Source: Anaeramoeba flamelloides
Taxonomy: Eukaryota > Metamonada > Anaeramoebidae
Direction: 5' to 3'
Assembly (NCBI GenBank): GCA_027625915.1
Contig: JANTQA010000026.1
Span: 4,650,001 to 4,714,000 of the forward strand
DNA length: 64,000 nt
The number at the start of each line of letters is the position of its first letter. Positions within the stretch are counted from its first letter, which is position 1. Shown here piece after piece: positions 22,640 through 35,110 of this stretch. The notes under the pieces are model-generated. The model was not told the DNA's origin and searched no databases. It saw nothing but the letters and a program-made list of their open reading frames with translations. Both the position numbers and the translations under genes were made by a program.

Positions 22640-22990
22640 TATTTTAGTTAGGTTTTTTTGAGTTTTCTATTTATTAGTAAAGTGTTCTAGGTTTTTTTTT
22701 ACTTTTTGAAATAAACAGAAAATTTTAATAAATTTTCGATTTATTTCAAAAAGTAAAAAAAACCTAACGAAAATCAATAGATTTTTTAAATAAAACAGAA
22801 AACCTCAAGAAAACCGCGGTTAGTTTTTCAAAAATGAAAAGGATAGAGTAAAATATTTGATTTTTCACTATGATTTTGAATTCTGAAAAAGTGTAGTTAG
22901 GTTTTTTTTAATGTTTGTTTTAATTTGAAAATCAATAGATTTTCGAAACAAAAACAAGAATAAAAAAAAAAAACCTATGTACTCCACTGC
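22640..22990. repeat. Compound hairpin cluster (R5-type)
   Basis: Several successive stem-loops are built from the same motif. GTTAGGTTTTTTTGAG and TAGGTTTTTTTTTACTTTTTGAAATAAACAGAAAATTT face their reverse complements within 60-150 bp. The cluster closes with a GC-richer spacer (TACTCCACTGCACTC). The same architecture recurs at 57534-57960 and at both ends of 58182-60205. Confidence 0.7.
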
Positions 22991-24717
22991 ACTCTACAGC
23001 ACTCAAAGACACCCGACGACACTTCCCCCAGAATTCACACGATGGGGAGCAAGAAGTAAATGCCAAAATATCGTGATGAAAAATTAATCGGGATTTAAAA
23101 ATAGATTACTTTTAAGCTAATTCAAAAGATATTTTTATAAAGAAAATTTTTGTTTAATCAAAAAATAAGCATGAAAAAAAAAAACTGTTTCACAAAAAAA
23201 AAAATCTCAAAATTTCAATTACAAAACAAATAAAATGTATTTCTTAAAACTGAAGTATTGGACTATCTTTCAGAAAATATAAGAAAAAAAAAAAAAAAGA
23301 AATTATCAACTTAATTCTGTGATTATTGATATAGCTCTAAGAATTTCATTTGATTTGACCAAATTTTGACTACTATTATTAACTTTTTTTACAATTTTTT
23401 TTTTGGTTACTTTTTTCTTCATTACAATATCTAACAAACCTAATGACCCCTTTACTCTACCCGTGATAATGAATTAAATTCACAATTAAAGAAAAAATAG
23501 TGGTAAGAAAAAAAAAAAAAAGCCTTTTTCAACACCAATTTATTCGGCTATTCCCAAAAAAGTGGGGAAAATTTATTTTAAAATATCTCTTTTAAAACCA
23601 GTATCCAACTTAAAACTATTTAAATATATAAAATTATTAACAATCATTTATTGATTCTTAATAATAATTCAATTTGTTTGTTAGTATGCTATTACATCAA
23701 TAAAAGAGATCAAAATTTCTGATCTCAATTATGTTATGATGTTTTAAATGTAAGGTGAAAATCGATTATTTTTTTTTTTATGATCAGAAAAAATTGTTTT
23801 CCAAAGACGTTTAATCGAGACAGAATTTCCAATATAATGAAAATTTATAACTGTATTTAATTGTTTAAAAAAACGTTTGTGTCCTTTTAATATTGTTTGA
23901 TTTTTTATTGAAATTAATTTGTGCATTGTTTTCTCCAAAAAATGTGCTGTTTTTTTTTTTTTTCATTTTTTGGAAATATTTCAATGAATATATTTTGAAA
24001 TAAATACAATAGTAATGGATCCAATCAGTATTAATATTTCACTTAATTTTATTATTTTCAAATTTAATGAATAGATCCGCTAACAAAGAGGATTTTTTAT
24101 GAAATGTAAAAAAAAAAATGTCACCACTTTATTGAAATTACCTTATTTCTTTTAGGGTTAATATTTTCAAAAAATATAAATAAATAAAAATATTATATAA
24201 AAAGTTATCTTTCAAAAAATTAAATAATTTTGTATTAAAATGTAACTGATCTTTTTGTTGTCTACAACACTTCAACTTTGCATACATTTGATTTTAATGT
24301 GTGACCCAATTTAATAAAATTTAGTTTATTTATTAAAAAACACAATATCGTAAAAAAAAAAAATACAAATTCAAATAAAACCAAATAATAAAATTTTCCA
24401 TATACCAAAGCTTAAATACAAGAAACAAAATAAAAAAAAAATATTATCTCACAAACGGGTTTTATTGTAAAAAACATTCAATGCTTCAAATCTAAAAATT
24501 ATTCCATTTCAAATTGAAAAAATTAAATTTTTAATTATCTACTAAAATGAAAATTAAAACTTGTTTAAAATTCACTAATTTATATTTCCATTAAAGCATT
24601 TCTAAAAGCAATTAAAATGAAGAATTGATTAAATAAAACGTTTCATCAAAATAATCCAATTTTTATTTTTATCTGACTTATGTCTATTAACACCACCCCA
24701 TCTTTTTTTTAATATAG

Positions 24718-26099
24718 GAACAGAAATTAACAACAATAGCAATTTAAGTTCAACAAATCTTGGAAATCAAAGTGTAATAGGGAGAGGTAGAGCAAGAGGA
24801 AGAGGACGAGCAAGAGGTAAAGTGAGGGGTAGAGCAAGAGGCAGGGGTAGAGCAAGGGGGAGAGGAAGGGCCATGGAAAGAGGAAGAGGAAGGGGGGGAG
24901 GAAGAGGAAGGGGGGGAGGAAGAGGCATGGTGAGAGGAAGAGCAAGGGGGAGAGCAAGAGGAAGGGGAAGATCACGAGGTATGGGGAGATCACGAGCAAG
25001 AGGAAGAAGTAGAGGGCGGGCAAGAGGATTTGGGAGAGCAAGGGGAAGATCCAGGGGAACAGGAATAGGAACCATCTTTGGAGGGATTGAAGGGGGGATT
25101 GGAAGAAGCAATGAACCGATGGTTGGGATTGGGATTAGCCACAGAGGTAGAGGGACCGGGAGGGGGAGGGGGAATGAACCAAAGTTCATAGTAAACATTC
25201 AACAAAGAGGGGAGCAGTCAATCCGCGGTGGGAAACTCCGTACAAAATCACAACGAACGATCATTACAGAACAAGTCTTATCGAATAAAAGAAAAAAGGC
25301 AACCCAGAACGAATCTGATGATGAATATGTTGCCGACGAAAGTGGAGGAGAAGACTCTGGCTCTGACGACTATTTATCCCAAATAGTGCAAAACAGGAAA
25401 AATAAAATTCGCAGCGACCTGGATGACGAAGAAGAGGAACCCCCACTCGACTATAATGAAGAATTAAGAAAGGAATCCCAAGAGTTGCAACAAATAAGGA
25501 TTGAAGAAGAAAACGATCTCCTGGTCAGAAAAAGAAATAAAAATCAAAAAAAACTGATGAATGAACATATTCATAAAAAGAAAAGGAAAAATTCATCACG
25601 CTCAAATTTTGAAAACAAACTCAAGAATATTAATAATTCAACAAATTTCGATCAAACCTTTTTTGATGAGAATGTAAATTTAGATGACAATTCCGATTAT
25701 GAAGAACTTGCTTCTTCCTTTGAATCCTTTGATAACATTTCCAAGGAAATGGATCAACAGTTTGATCTCATTCAAAAAAAAATACTCGACTCATTAAGAA
25801 AAAACGAAAATGAGCGATTTGATCTTTTCAAAAAAACAGTGGTTTCAAAGGCACCCATTAAAAGAATTATGTCTTCGGCTACAGAATTCCCAATAAACGA
25901 AAAGATGAACACGATTATGTGCACAGTGATTAAGATCTTTATTTCAGAGTTAATCGAAGAAGCTAGGGATGTATTTTCTGAAAAAAACGAAACAAAAAAT
26001 TCTTTGCCGATCGAAGAAAGACATTTACGAGAAGCCTATCGTCGTTTTGTTTTACAAGGTAAGGTGCCTGGGTTTAAAAAGAAAAATATCGATTTATAA
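24718..26099 (+). CDS. TAF11: TAF11-like TFIID subunit with Arg/Gly-rich N-terminal half (main exon)
   Basis: TAF11 is the histone-fold TFIID subunit that pairs with TAF13 and contacts TBP and TFIIA at promoters in the nucleus. The C-terminal ~95 residues match its histone fold: ERFDLFKKTVVSKAPIKRIM, then ISELIEEARDVF, then HLREAYRRFVLQGKVPGFK. Ahead lie an acidic middle (DDEYVADESGGEDSGSDD), a basic KKKRKN patch and an RGRARGRG-type tract of about 135 residues at 24780-25190. The frame stays open upstream of the first GTG and ATG, back to the AATATAG acceptor at 24717, reading TEINNNSNLSSTN. This exon is therefore not initial; with exon 1 at 18522-18603 the protein is 487 aa. The Arg/Gly tract is unusual for TAF11 and may bind RNA or be methylated (inference). 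Confidence 0.85.
24780..25190 (+). repeat. Purine-rich GGAAGAGGxA repeat encoding the RGRARG tract
   Basis: About 400 bp consists almost entirely of A and G on the plus strand (GGAAGAGG, AGAGCAAGAGG), standing out sharply from the A/T-rich surroundings. Antisense frames over it are open as poly-Pro/Leu shadows. Confidence 0.9.
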
Positions 26100-28632
26100 T
26101 TCTTTGCATTCAATATTATATAAATTTATATATATATTTTTTTTTTAAAATTTATTTATTCACATCTTTATCTTTATCTTCGACCATCTTTTCTTTTTTA
26201 TTTGAATATATATTTATAAGATAAACATCTTTATCAGTATATAATATTTAATTATTTAATCGAAAATAAAAATATTAATTTTGTCATGTTTTATTTTATG
26301 ATTTATAACTAAGTCACAGAATTAATTTATATTCTTTGTTTTGATGTTTAATTCTCATTCAACATTAATAAGACATTTTTTTCTTTTTTTCTATTTTTTC
26401 TTTGACAAAATTTCCTTTATATTGGGGAAGAGTTGTAAAAAAAAAACCCATTTTTTACTTGTTCATACTGGACTATTACAATAAGGGTAACTTGAAAATA
26501 CAAACTAAAAAGCAAAGGATAAAAATATAAATAGCTAAAAAAAAATGAGATCAAATAGAAAAAAGAAATGGCCACGATTAAACAACTAAATTTTATTTGA
26601 AAATTCATGTTAAACTTTCAAATTTAAGTAAATTAACCAAATTTATTTTATCTGTAGAATAGGTGTTTTTAATTCAAGATAAAATTGTTTTTTTTTTTTT
26701 TTTTGGGTTTTTGCTTCTTATAAACCCCTTTTAAAATTTAAATTATTTTTTAATTCTTTATTCCTTTTGAATTATTTATTTATACTTTGTGCTATAAATA
26801 TAATTCATATTTGCCCTTTGGATTGGATTATTGGGTAATCAAAAATTTTACAACTAAATTTCTAAAAAAATAAAAATAAGTAAAAGAGAATTTACAGAGT
26901 AATTTGTACTTACATAATGTTAATGATATAGATTTTTTTTTTGTGTTTAACTAATCTTGAATTTTTAAAATTGGAATTGTTAACATATTTAAGCGAATGA
27001 CACTTGTTGTTTTTTTAACATAAAAATTTGAATTCCACATTATTTTTTTAGATTATATGTGAATTTTCTGTACGATTAAAAATTATAAAATTAATAAAAC
27101 CTTTCAGTATTTTTTTTTTTTTTGAAATTGGAAATAAGAGAATTCTTAAATTATAGAGGATCATATTAATCATATATCACTTTTTTCTTTTAAACATAAA
27201 ATTATTAAAAAACATGTTATTAAAATATTTTCATAAAATAAAAGTGGTTTTAATATTGTTAAACAAAAAAAATTTATTGATTCAGAAAAAAAGTAAAAGC
27301 AGACAATTTTTTTTTTTTTTTACTATTTTTGTTTATTATATAAAGGAAGATTTAAATTTATGAAATTGATTATGAGTTTTTTCTAGTTTCTGATATTTTT
27401 GTGATTTCTGTATTTTTTATCTTGAAGACTCTTTTTTGGTTGTTTTTACATTAAATACATCATTTTTAGTCTTTAAAGAAAAAATTCGTAAAATAAAACC
27501 CTTTTTTGGCAATGTTGCACAGTTTTATTGAAGAAATAGAACATTTTCTATAATTTTAATTCATTATTCTTCTCAAAATAAATTTTCAATTTTAGATCAA
27601 AATCATTTTTTCTCATTTAGATCAAAATAATTTTTTCTCATTTTGTATTTTTCTTTCTTTTTTATTTTTTTAAAAGTTTATTTGAGAAAAAAATTTTTGA
27701 AAAACGAAATAAACATTAATAAAAGTTAAGTTTTTGTATTTTCATTTTATAATTCAGGCATTTATAAGTTAAAAACCTTATTAACAATACTTTGAATTTG
27801 CTAAAGAAATTGAGAAATTTTACCCGAGAAACCCCCATGAAAGAGGCATAAAAATTTTGTTAAACATTTTTTTTCTTTTTATATTTATGGTATGTTCAGG
27901 GTTTTCTTTTATAATTATTGACTCTAATTCGAATGTTATTATTTCTTATATTTCTAAACAATCTAAATTTGGTTGATTCTTAAAAATAAAGTGACTTTTT
28001 CATTTTTGGCTGGAACCCTTTGAGTGAAATGGAATTTAGAATACCAAAACACCAACCGATTAAAGAAACCAATAATAAACATTAATTAAATATGGTATTG
28101 GTTTCTCTTAAAGTCCTATTATTTAAAAATTATCCTAAAAAGGAAGGATCTAATTGTAAAATTTTATCTCAAAAAATAGATTTAATTTGAGAAGAAAATT
28201 TTAATCAAAAAAAAAAAAAAATCAAAAAAATTCAAGAATAATATGAAAAATTTTCAACTATTTGTATTTATAATTTAAAATTTTACTTAAAATATCAAGG
28301 GGCTTACTTGCAAAATTGATTCTAACTTAGGTATACTATTTGGTTATTGATTGGACGTTGCCTTGGAGTAAGAATAAAAAAAAGCACATATTATATTTTG
28401 AAACTCGGATATCTTGCTTTGTGTATACATTATTTTGATCACTATAAATATATTATCCCTTAAATATTCAACACCCCCCTTTAGTCTAAAAGTTTTCGTT
28501 TATTTATTTAAAGAAATGATTTTAAGTATTCAATTTAGCATAAACCGAGTTACTCTAAATTTGGCAATATAAGTCAAATCCCTTAACCAATAAAATCATT
28601 TTTTTCTTTTTAATCCCAAAACAGTAAATTGA
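26100..28632. other. Intergenic spacer
   Basis: A/T-rich spacer between TAF11 and the hydrolase gene. Apart from the R1 copy at 28051-28446 I see only homopolymer runs. No gene can be supported. Confidence 0.6.
28051..28446 (+). repeat. Dispersed repeat R1, copy B
   Basis: Same orientation and nearly full-length match to copy A at 11873-12260. It begins with AAAGAAACCAATAATAAA and ends at CATTATTTTGATCACTATA. It lies about 190 bp upstream of the hydrolase start codon. Confidence 0.85.
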
Positions 28633-29685
28633 ATGTATCTATTAAAAAGCAAATCGTTTTCTTTTCCAGTTTATTCAAATTTCATCTTGAGGAAATACTC
28701 AAGTGTTGTTCATAAGTTTATGGACTCTTCACTGGATCAAGTAGTAACGATTGATACACATTATGAAAACAAACGCCGGAGAGGAGCATCATACTTTTTA
28801 AAAACTGTGAACGATCCTCAGCACGTGCATGGGCTATTTGTTGACAATAGCACAAACAGTTGCTTAACGAAGCTGCTCTCGGCTATAGACGTGAATGGGA
28901 TTTCAAGGTCTGACATTGATTATTTAATAATTACACATGTCCATTTGGATCATTGTGGATGCACCTCACAATTACTCAAACATTTGCCAAACGCAACTGT
29001 TTTGGTACACCCAAGAGGGAAAAGGCATTTGGTTGATCCAACAAGACTAATTCAATCCACAGCACAAGTTTATGGAGGGATGGAGAATTTTGAAAAGATC
29101 TATGGAAAGATCGAAAAAATTCCACAAGAACGAGTTCGGACGATCGACGATGGGGAAACTCTTGACTTTGGCGGAAGAAAATTAAAATTCATACACACCC
29201 GTGGCCATGCAAAGCACCACATGGTTATTCACGACTCGTTTAGCAACGCCGCCTTTGTAGGTGATACCTTTGGAATTCGCTATCCTGATCTTTGTTATGA
29301 AAACCCAGACAACTTGGCCATTTTCCCCAGCACAACACCGATCGACTTTGAGCCTGATTTAGCTCTGAAGGCGATCAGCGACGTCAATAGCTTGCACCCA
29401 CGAAGACTCTATTTATCCCATTACGGGAGAATTGATGATATTAAAACAGCTACAAATAATCTAGTTTATGGGATTAACTCATATTGGAAGATCCTCAAAG
29501 AAAGCAAAAAAACTGGTCTGAAGGGAGATTTGTTGTTCAATTGGATAAAATTAAAAGTCCACAATTGGTTTGTCAAATACATTAGAGAGCAACTTGGTGA
29601 CAACAACAGAATTAATTGGAAAGAACTACAGGCAGACGTTGAATTAAATTCACAGGGAATTGCCTTTTGTTCTGAATATAGATAA
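28633..29685 (+). CDS. MBL-fold metallohydrolase of bacterial type with organelle-targeting-like leader, 350 aa
   Basis: A metallo-beta-lactamase-fold hydrolase with all expected metal ligands: HVHLDH (His102, His104, Asp106, His107), His192 in HTRGHAKHH, Asp211 in FVGDTFG and His263 in LSHYGR. The segments VVTIDTHYENKRR, VHPRGKRHLVDPTRLI and STTPIDFEPD are typical of a bacterial subfamily whose substrate is not established. Bacterial relatives start near the VVTID segment; here about 30 residues precede it, basic and lacking acidic residues (MYLLKSKSFSFPV..RKYSS). This fits a presequence for a mitochondrion-related organelle (inference). The internal Met30 is an alternative start that would drop the leader. 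No intron is seen, and base composition is more balanced than in neighbours. Origin by transfer from bacteria is plausible. Confidence 0.88.
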   Translation: MYLLKSKSFSFPVYSNFILRKYSSVVHKFMDSSLDQVVTIDTHYENKRRRGASYFLKTVNDPQHVHGLFVDNSTNSCLTKLLSAIDVNGISRSDIDYLIITHVHLDHCGCTSQLLKHLPNATVLVHPRGKRHLVDPTRLIQSTAQVYGGMENFEKIYGKIEKIPQERVRTIDDGETLDFGGRKLKFIHTRGHAKHHMVIHDSFSNAAFVGDTFGIRYPDLCYENPDNLAIFPSTTPIDFEPDLALKAISDVNSLHPRRLYLSHYGRIDDIKTATNNLVYGINSYWKILKESKKTGLKGDLLFNWIKLKVHNWFVKYIREQLGDNNRINWKELQADVELNSQGIAFCSEYR

Positions 29686-30049
29686 TAAAACTTTCTTTGA
29701 AAGAAAAAGATGTTTCATTTTTTTAAACTTTTTCCTTTTGAACATGTGCCACACTCGTTCAAAACTACCCACCAAACCTTTCAAATTTGAGTTTAAATGT
29801 TTTGTATAGTTAGAACATCGATTGAACGGTTTCGTGATTGGTGTAGATTGGTTGTGGTTCATTGGCTATGAACAAAGTTTACTGAAATGTTCCAAAAAAT
29901 GGAATTGATGGGCTCTAAAATATACAGCTATTTTAAAAAAGTGAGAACTTTCTTTTTTTAACATTATTCTAAAATACCCGTGTTCGGGGCATAAAACCCG
30001 TTTTTAAATTAAACCCCTTTTCAGATCATCAAATCTATGCTTCAAATAA

Positions 30050-30366
30050 AATCCGTGCTTATCTTTTGGCTTGTTCAAAAACAACACCACATCCAGTATT
30101 CAACATTATACCTAAGTTCAAATCAATTTTGAACTTGAAGTTCTTGATGTTGTGAGAAAATTTTCAAATTATGAATTGAATTTGCTTAATTTTTTTCATT
30201 ATTTTACAATTTTTTTTGAAAATTTGTTTTGTTTTATCTCGAAAAATGTCTCTAAAAATGATATCTATATTTTTCTGAATAAATTTTCAATTTGATCCTT
30301 TATTTTTAAGAATTTCATTATTCATCGTCGGACTTTAAGAAACCAATATCATATTTCCATATTGCT
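30050..30366 (-). repeat. Dispersed repeat R1, copy C (reversed)
   Basis: The reverse complement follows copy A: AAGAAACCAATATCATATTT at the right end, TTCAAATCAATTTTGAAC in the middle and TCCGTGCTTA at the left end. It is more diverged than copies A and B. Confidence 0.7.
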
Positions 30367-31123
30367 TTTTTTTTTTTTTTAGCAGATCTTTAATCTTTGA
30401 ATGTGTAGCTCTTCCCCGAAAAAAGAAAGGCGTATTTTAATTTGGATCAGGGTTTTTTTGTGACACAAAGGTTTTTCAAACAACAGTAGATTGATAAAAT
30501 TAAAACTTTTCCAAAAAATAAAGTTTTAAAAAAGTCGGGCATTATCTTTAAAAGCAATTTTTTTCTGTTTTTTTTTTATATAAGGGGACAAACCAATATC
30601 TTTTATTAAAAAAATTAATTTCGAAATATAAATCAAATGGAGGAAATTAAACCAATGATCGGATCAAAAGAATAATTTTTTCTTTTACTTTCAATTTTTT
30701 TGAGAGGTTGGTTGTGCATTTTCATCAATAGTAATAATAAATTAAGGAGTAACAATTGATTTTATGTATATTATCAGATATAGCAAATTAACAACAATGT
30801 TTTCGATTGGATACTACAGACAACGAATACAGTCTATACTTGGATTTCTAACCAGTTAAATTATTTTCCCTGTCCAACAATAGTTTTAAAAAACAACAAT
30901 TTATATTCAAAATATTTCACAATAATGTATATATGAAAGGATAGATCTGAAGATTATTCATTTTTATTGATTCTTTTTTTTTTGATCAAATCAAAACTCA
31001 AATTCAAAATTTTCGAATATGTAAAAACAGTCGAAAGAATTAGAATAACAAAATTTAATTCAAATTGGTAATAATATATATTTTGTAAAATATTAAAATC
31101 ATTTTTTCTCGAATTAATTTTTT

Positions 31124-32283
31124 GTTTTTTTTAAGGGGGGTAAGTACATTTTACAATTTCTGGATGTCACTGTTTGTGTATAACTGAATTATTCAAATCT
31201 TTTATTGAACCAAACACATTAATATTTTAATAAATATGAGAGCTTTAAATCCTAATATAATATATTTACAATCGATTGAAAAACCGAAATCAAAAAAAAT
31301 GAAAAAAAAAAAAAATCATAAAGAAAAAACAAATAATAATTGTTTATTTATTGATCTTATCTATAAATTTTGATACATTACTTGTTTCTTTACTTGATTT
31401 TATTTTTCATTTTGAGTAGAAAAACTTTTCACTGTAAAATTTTTGATTAACGAATTACTTTTTATTTCTAAAATATTCCCAAAATAGATTTAAAAAATCT
31501 CTTATAATTTAACTCATCTAATTACTGGTTTGGTTCAAGAAATAAGATGATTTTAGAATTCTTCTTTAGAAAATGGGAGATTTATAGGATGTATTTGTTT
31601 GATTTGATAATTATTTATATTAGATTAAATGGGGAACTCAAAATAATTCAGAATCTGATTTTAATTTTTTATCCGATTTCTGGTTTACTTTGGATTGAAA
31701 TATTTTGTAACTGTTTTTTGAAGTTCAAGAATCCAATTTCTTATCCTTTTAATCTTTGAAACTGTGTCCTTCGTTTTAGCTGAGTTTGATAAAAATATTT
31801 GAAAAAAAATTTTGAAAGTAAATTTGTACAAAAATGTTTTTTAAAATAAGAATAAATAATAAATGGGTTGACAAATTAAAACCATTTAGTGTTTGTATTG
31901 ATTCTTCCAAATTATGAAAAAAAAAGAAAACAAATCTTTGAAAAATATCATTTGGTCTGATTTTTTACTTTTTTATTCTTGATTTAAATAAATTTATCTG
32001 GAAAGATGATTGATTATATTTCGTGTTTAAAAATAAAAGATTTTGTTTCAAATTCTCACCCTTTCAGGTATATTTTGTTGGTTTACTGTTTGGCTAATTT
32101 CGATCATTGATATAAACACATTTCTAGATCCACAACATAATTTAACAAAATCAAAAAACAATGTTCAAAAAATTGATTCATTTAAGATTCAACTTTAATT
32201 TATTTTGTTTCTTTTCATAAATAGAACAGTAGATAATATTTTGGTTTCAAATTTTCAAAATCTGGTGTAAATAAAAAAATAAT
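31124..32283 (+). repeat. Dispersed repeat R2, copy B (~1.2 kb)
   Basis: Full-length partner of 15474-16648, with shared blocks in the same order. The open frame at 31547-31759 lies inside it and does not correspond to the open frame in copy A. Confidence 0.8.
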
Positions 32284-33106
32284 CTTAATTAAGGGAGTAG
32301 TTTCTTTAAGGAAAAATTTTTCACTTTTTTATAATTTTGAAGAAGATCAGAAAATAACATTTTTTACTCTGGATGTAGCCCATTGAATTTTATTATTTAA
32401 AGTACTTCATTCATTAGATTGTTTAATTTTTTTTTTCAAAGTCTCAAAGAAATTGCCAAGATAGAAATTTGATTTGAATTTCTTAAAATAGTGTTTCAAA
32501 GGTAGAGTGACTTATCTTTTATCCTTATCCTAGCATTCTATTGTGACATTTAATTTTTTCATTTTTTTTTTTTCATCATTTTTGAATTTTTTTAATCAAG
32601 ACAACAAAAAGCAATAAGAAATTTTTTTTATCAGTGACGTTTGGAAAAAAGGGATTTTTATTAAAAAAAATAACAACATTACAATCGAGATAAACGTAAA
32701 AGGAAATACAAATGGCACTTAAAGAGCTAGAAGGATTCCAAAGAATTTTACTTATCCCTAAACATTATTTGTTAGGATTTTAAATAGTTGTATTTGGTGG
32801 AATTGGAGAAGTGAATATGATTATATTTTATCAATTTTTAAACCACAAAATAGCTATAAGTTTTATTCTAAGAATCTAAAATTATCTTCTCCCAAAAAAA
32901 TTAAAAACCCCATTCCAAAAATTTAGACACATCTAAAATCAAAAATAAGAAAACAAAAACTCAATTTATTATATATTTTCAAACGTAATATAAAATCACA
33001 TTTAAATAAAATAGTATTAATGTTTTTATAAGTAATCCTTTTCATCCAAAGAAAAGAAAACAATATAAAACAAAAAAATCAAAAATTGTTCTTCCAAAAA
33101 AAACAA

Positions 33107-33442
33107 ACGAGCAGAACAAAAATTATATTGGTAGATTTGTTAAAATTACACCAACAATTGTTGATCAATCAAATGATATGATATAATTGACCAAATTGTA
33201 TGTGATTTTTCAATTTAACTAACTCAACAGTAACAGTCTATCGACGATTGGAAAACAATTCCAGATCTAAGGAAACATATTTTGTAACTCGAAAAAAAGG
33301 AAACGAAAACAAAACAAAAAAAACAAAAAATGAAATAGTTTGTAAAACAAAAATGATTTACAAATGGAATATAAAGTATGGTATTGCTATTCTTTCAAAG
33401 ATTTAACCTGTGTCCAAATTTTTTGAATTAAGTTTATCTTAG
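33107..33442 (+). repeat. Dispersed repeat R3, copy A
   Basis: Aligns by eye with 41250-41583 in intron 1 of the G-alpha gene, in the same orientation. Shared blocks are TATTG.TA.ATTTGTT.AAATT, CAA.TTGATCAATCAAA, GAAAACAAAACAAAAAAA and TTAACTGTGCC..ATTTTGAATT. Confidence 0.7.
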
Positions 33443-33756
33443 TAAAAAAAAAAAAAAAATCAAAACTATTTTATCAATATATTCTCATTTTTTTGATTGT
33501 TTTAGCATTACTAAAAATAAAAATAATAAATAATTTTTTAAAATAAATTTTTAGAGAATATACGATCACACACTACTCAAATAAAATAATCTTTTCTCAT
33601 CTCTCTCAAATTTTTATCATGTCCTATTGTATATCTACTCCTTGAAGCTCTTGCGATAATTATTTTTAAAATTGTAAAATCTACCTACTTCTTTAATTAT
33701 ACAAATTAAGTAACCTATTTCGATCGATCAAATTATTTTTTTGACTGTTGCTATTA

Positions 33757-34468
33757 GATTCAACGGGAACTTTTCAACACATAAGGACTCAAATAAAAAA
33801 AGTTAATGGTATCGAACCTTTTGATTGCTCAATTATTTTTAAGAGAATTTATCCAAATTTACCAATGTATTTTTTTTTGTTATCTTCTCAAAAATTTTTA
33901 ATATCTCAATTTATTCTTATTGATAATTATTATGTTTTTTTTTTTGAGTTTGGTAATTTTTAAAAAATTGTTTAATTTTCAATTAGTGATTGATTTTCAT
34001 TTGATATTTCTTCTATAATTGATGAAATAAGATTTCCCAACTAAAAATGAATTTTGATGTGAAAAAAATTTCTATTGGGGTTTATACTTTTTCTTTTGTA
34101 AATTTAGAGAAAGTTTAATTCCGATAAGAATGTATACTACCAGAACTCAATATTTTCATTTTTTTTTTTTTTGATTAATTCTAATTGGATCCAAAAAACT
34201 TTTTTATATATCTTACTTCTGTTGCTGTTGATTTGTTTTTTGTTATTTAAAGTGTTTCTTAAAAAATATTTTATTAAAATTATTTTATTAAACTTTCAAT
34301 AAAACACCAAAATAGAACGTTGAAATTGGAATAAAAGGCCAACCATTGAATAATTCGCAAAGTTGATAAGGCAATTAAATTTTACATTCTCTTGTTTTTT
34401 TTTTATTTATTTTATCAACCAAGGAATTATAATATATATATTTTTTTTACAGGAAGTACTTTGAATAA
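33757..34468 (+). CDS. Possible terminal exon pair of an unrecognised gene
   Basis: After a plausible acceptor (TTGCTATTAG) a coding-like stretch reads DSTGTFQHIRTQIKKVNG then IEPFDCSIIFKRIYPNLP, up to a GTATTT donor at 33867. The acceptor TTTTTTACAG (ending 34452) restores phase, giving M-K-Y-F-E and TAA at 34466-34468. Upstream exons were not found. The segment is not recognised. The evidence is only codon-like composition and splice-like sites. Confidence 0.25.
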
Positions 34469-34889
34469 CAAAAATCAACCATAATTATTGAAAGAAATAA
34501 ACTATTTCTTTTATTAAAATTGAAAATTGGTAAAAAAAGTAAAATTTTTGACTTTTTTTGTTGGGTATGGATACACAAATATCTCAAAGAATCGGGCGTC
34601 TAATCATGGTGTTATGTGCTAATGGTGTGATAATAACTGACATGCATTTGATAAACCTGGTGTATATATTAAATGATATGTTTCTATTTTTTCTAGTTGG
34701 ATTATATGATAAAATAAATAAAAACAATAATAAATAGTTTGTTGATACGATATTTGTTTATTCAAGTTCTACAATTAAAACATATTTTTTTAAAAATTAA
34801 CAATTATATTTACTATTTTTTTATTTAATATAGAGACAATAATTAAAGAAAAGTTTTATATACAAAAAAATAATAAATTTCTGAAAAAA

Positions 34890-35110
34890 AATTCATCACA
34901 ATTAGACCCAAATTCAATTTATAATTATAAATTTCACCAAAACATCAAGGTGTTTACTTTCAAAAATTGATTTGAACTGCAATACACTTTTGAACATCAT
35001 GTTTAGTGTAGTATTGGATGTTCCATTGAAACAAGAAGAAAAAAAGTACGTGTTGCATTTTAAGAATGGTTTTTGCTCTCTAAAAATGGTTTTTTTTACA
35101 ACTAACTCTT
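34890..35110 (+). repeat. Dispersed repeat R1, copy D (partial)
   Basis: Matches the right half of copy A: ACATCAAGGTGTTTACTTTCAAAAATTGATTTGAACTG-like blocks (shared in shorter pieces), then GTATTGGATGTTCCATTG and AACAAGAAGAAAAAAAGTAC. The left hairpin half is not recognisable. Confidence 0.65.

Larger units (their letters stand above)
18604..24717 (+). other. Proposed 6.1-kb first intron of TAF11
   Basis: The interval runs from the GTAATT donor to the AATATAG acceptor. It contains at least three inverted-repeat elements (19073-20003), a hairpin cluster at 22640-22990, poly-A and poly-T tracts, and one antisense ORF (20771-21001) with a Cys/His pattern. Otherwise it is plain A/T-rich sequence with no recognisable gene. 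If the exon-1 call is wrong, this is intergenic sequence. Confidence 0.45.

Noticed and set aside
24727-25205. Minus-strand Pro/Leu-rich ORFs
   Set aside because: They are shadows of the purine-rich RGG-encoding tract of TAF11.
29650-29862. Minus-strand 70-aa ORF overlapping the end of the MBL gene
   Set aside because: It starts plausibly but overlaps a well-supported gene, has no recognisable domain and no convincing donor.
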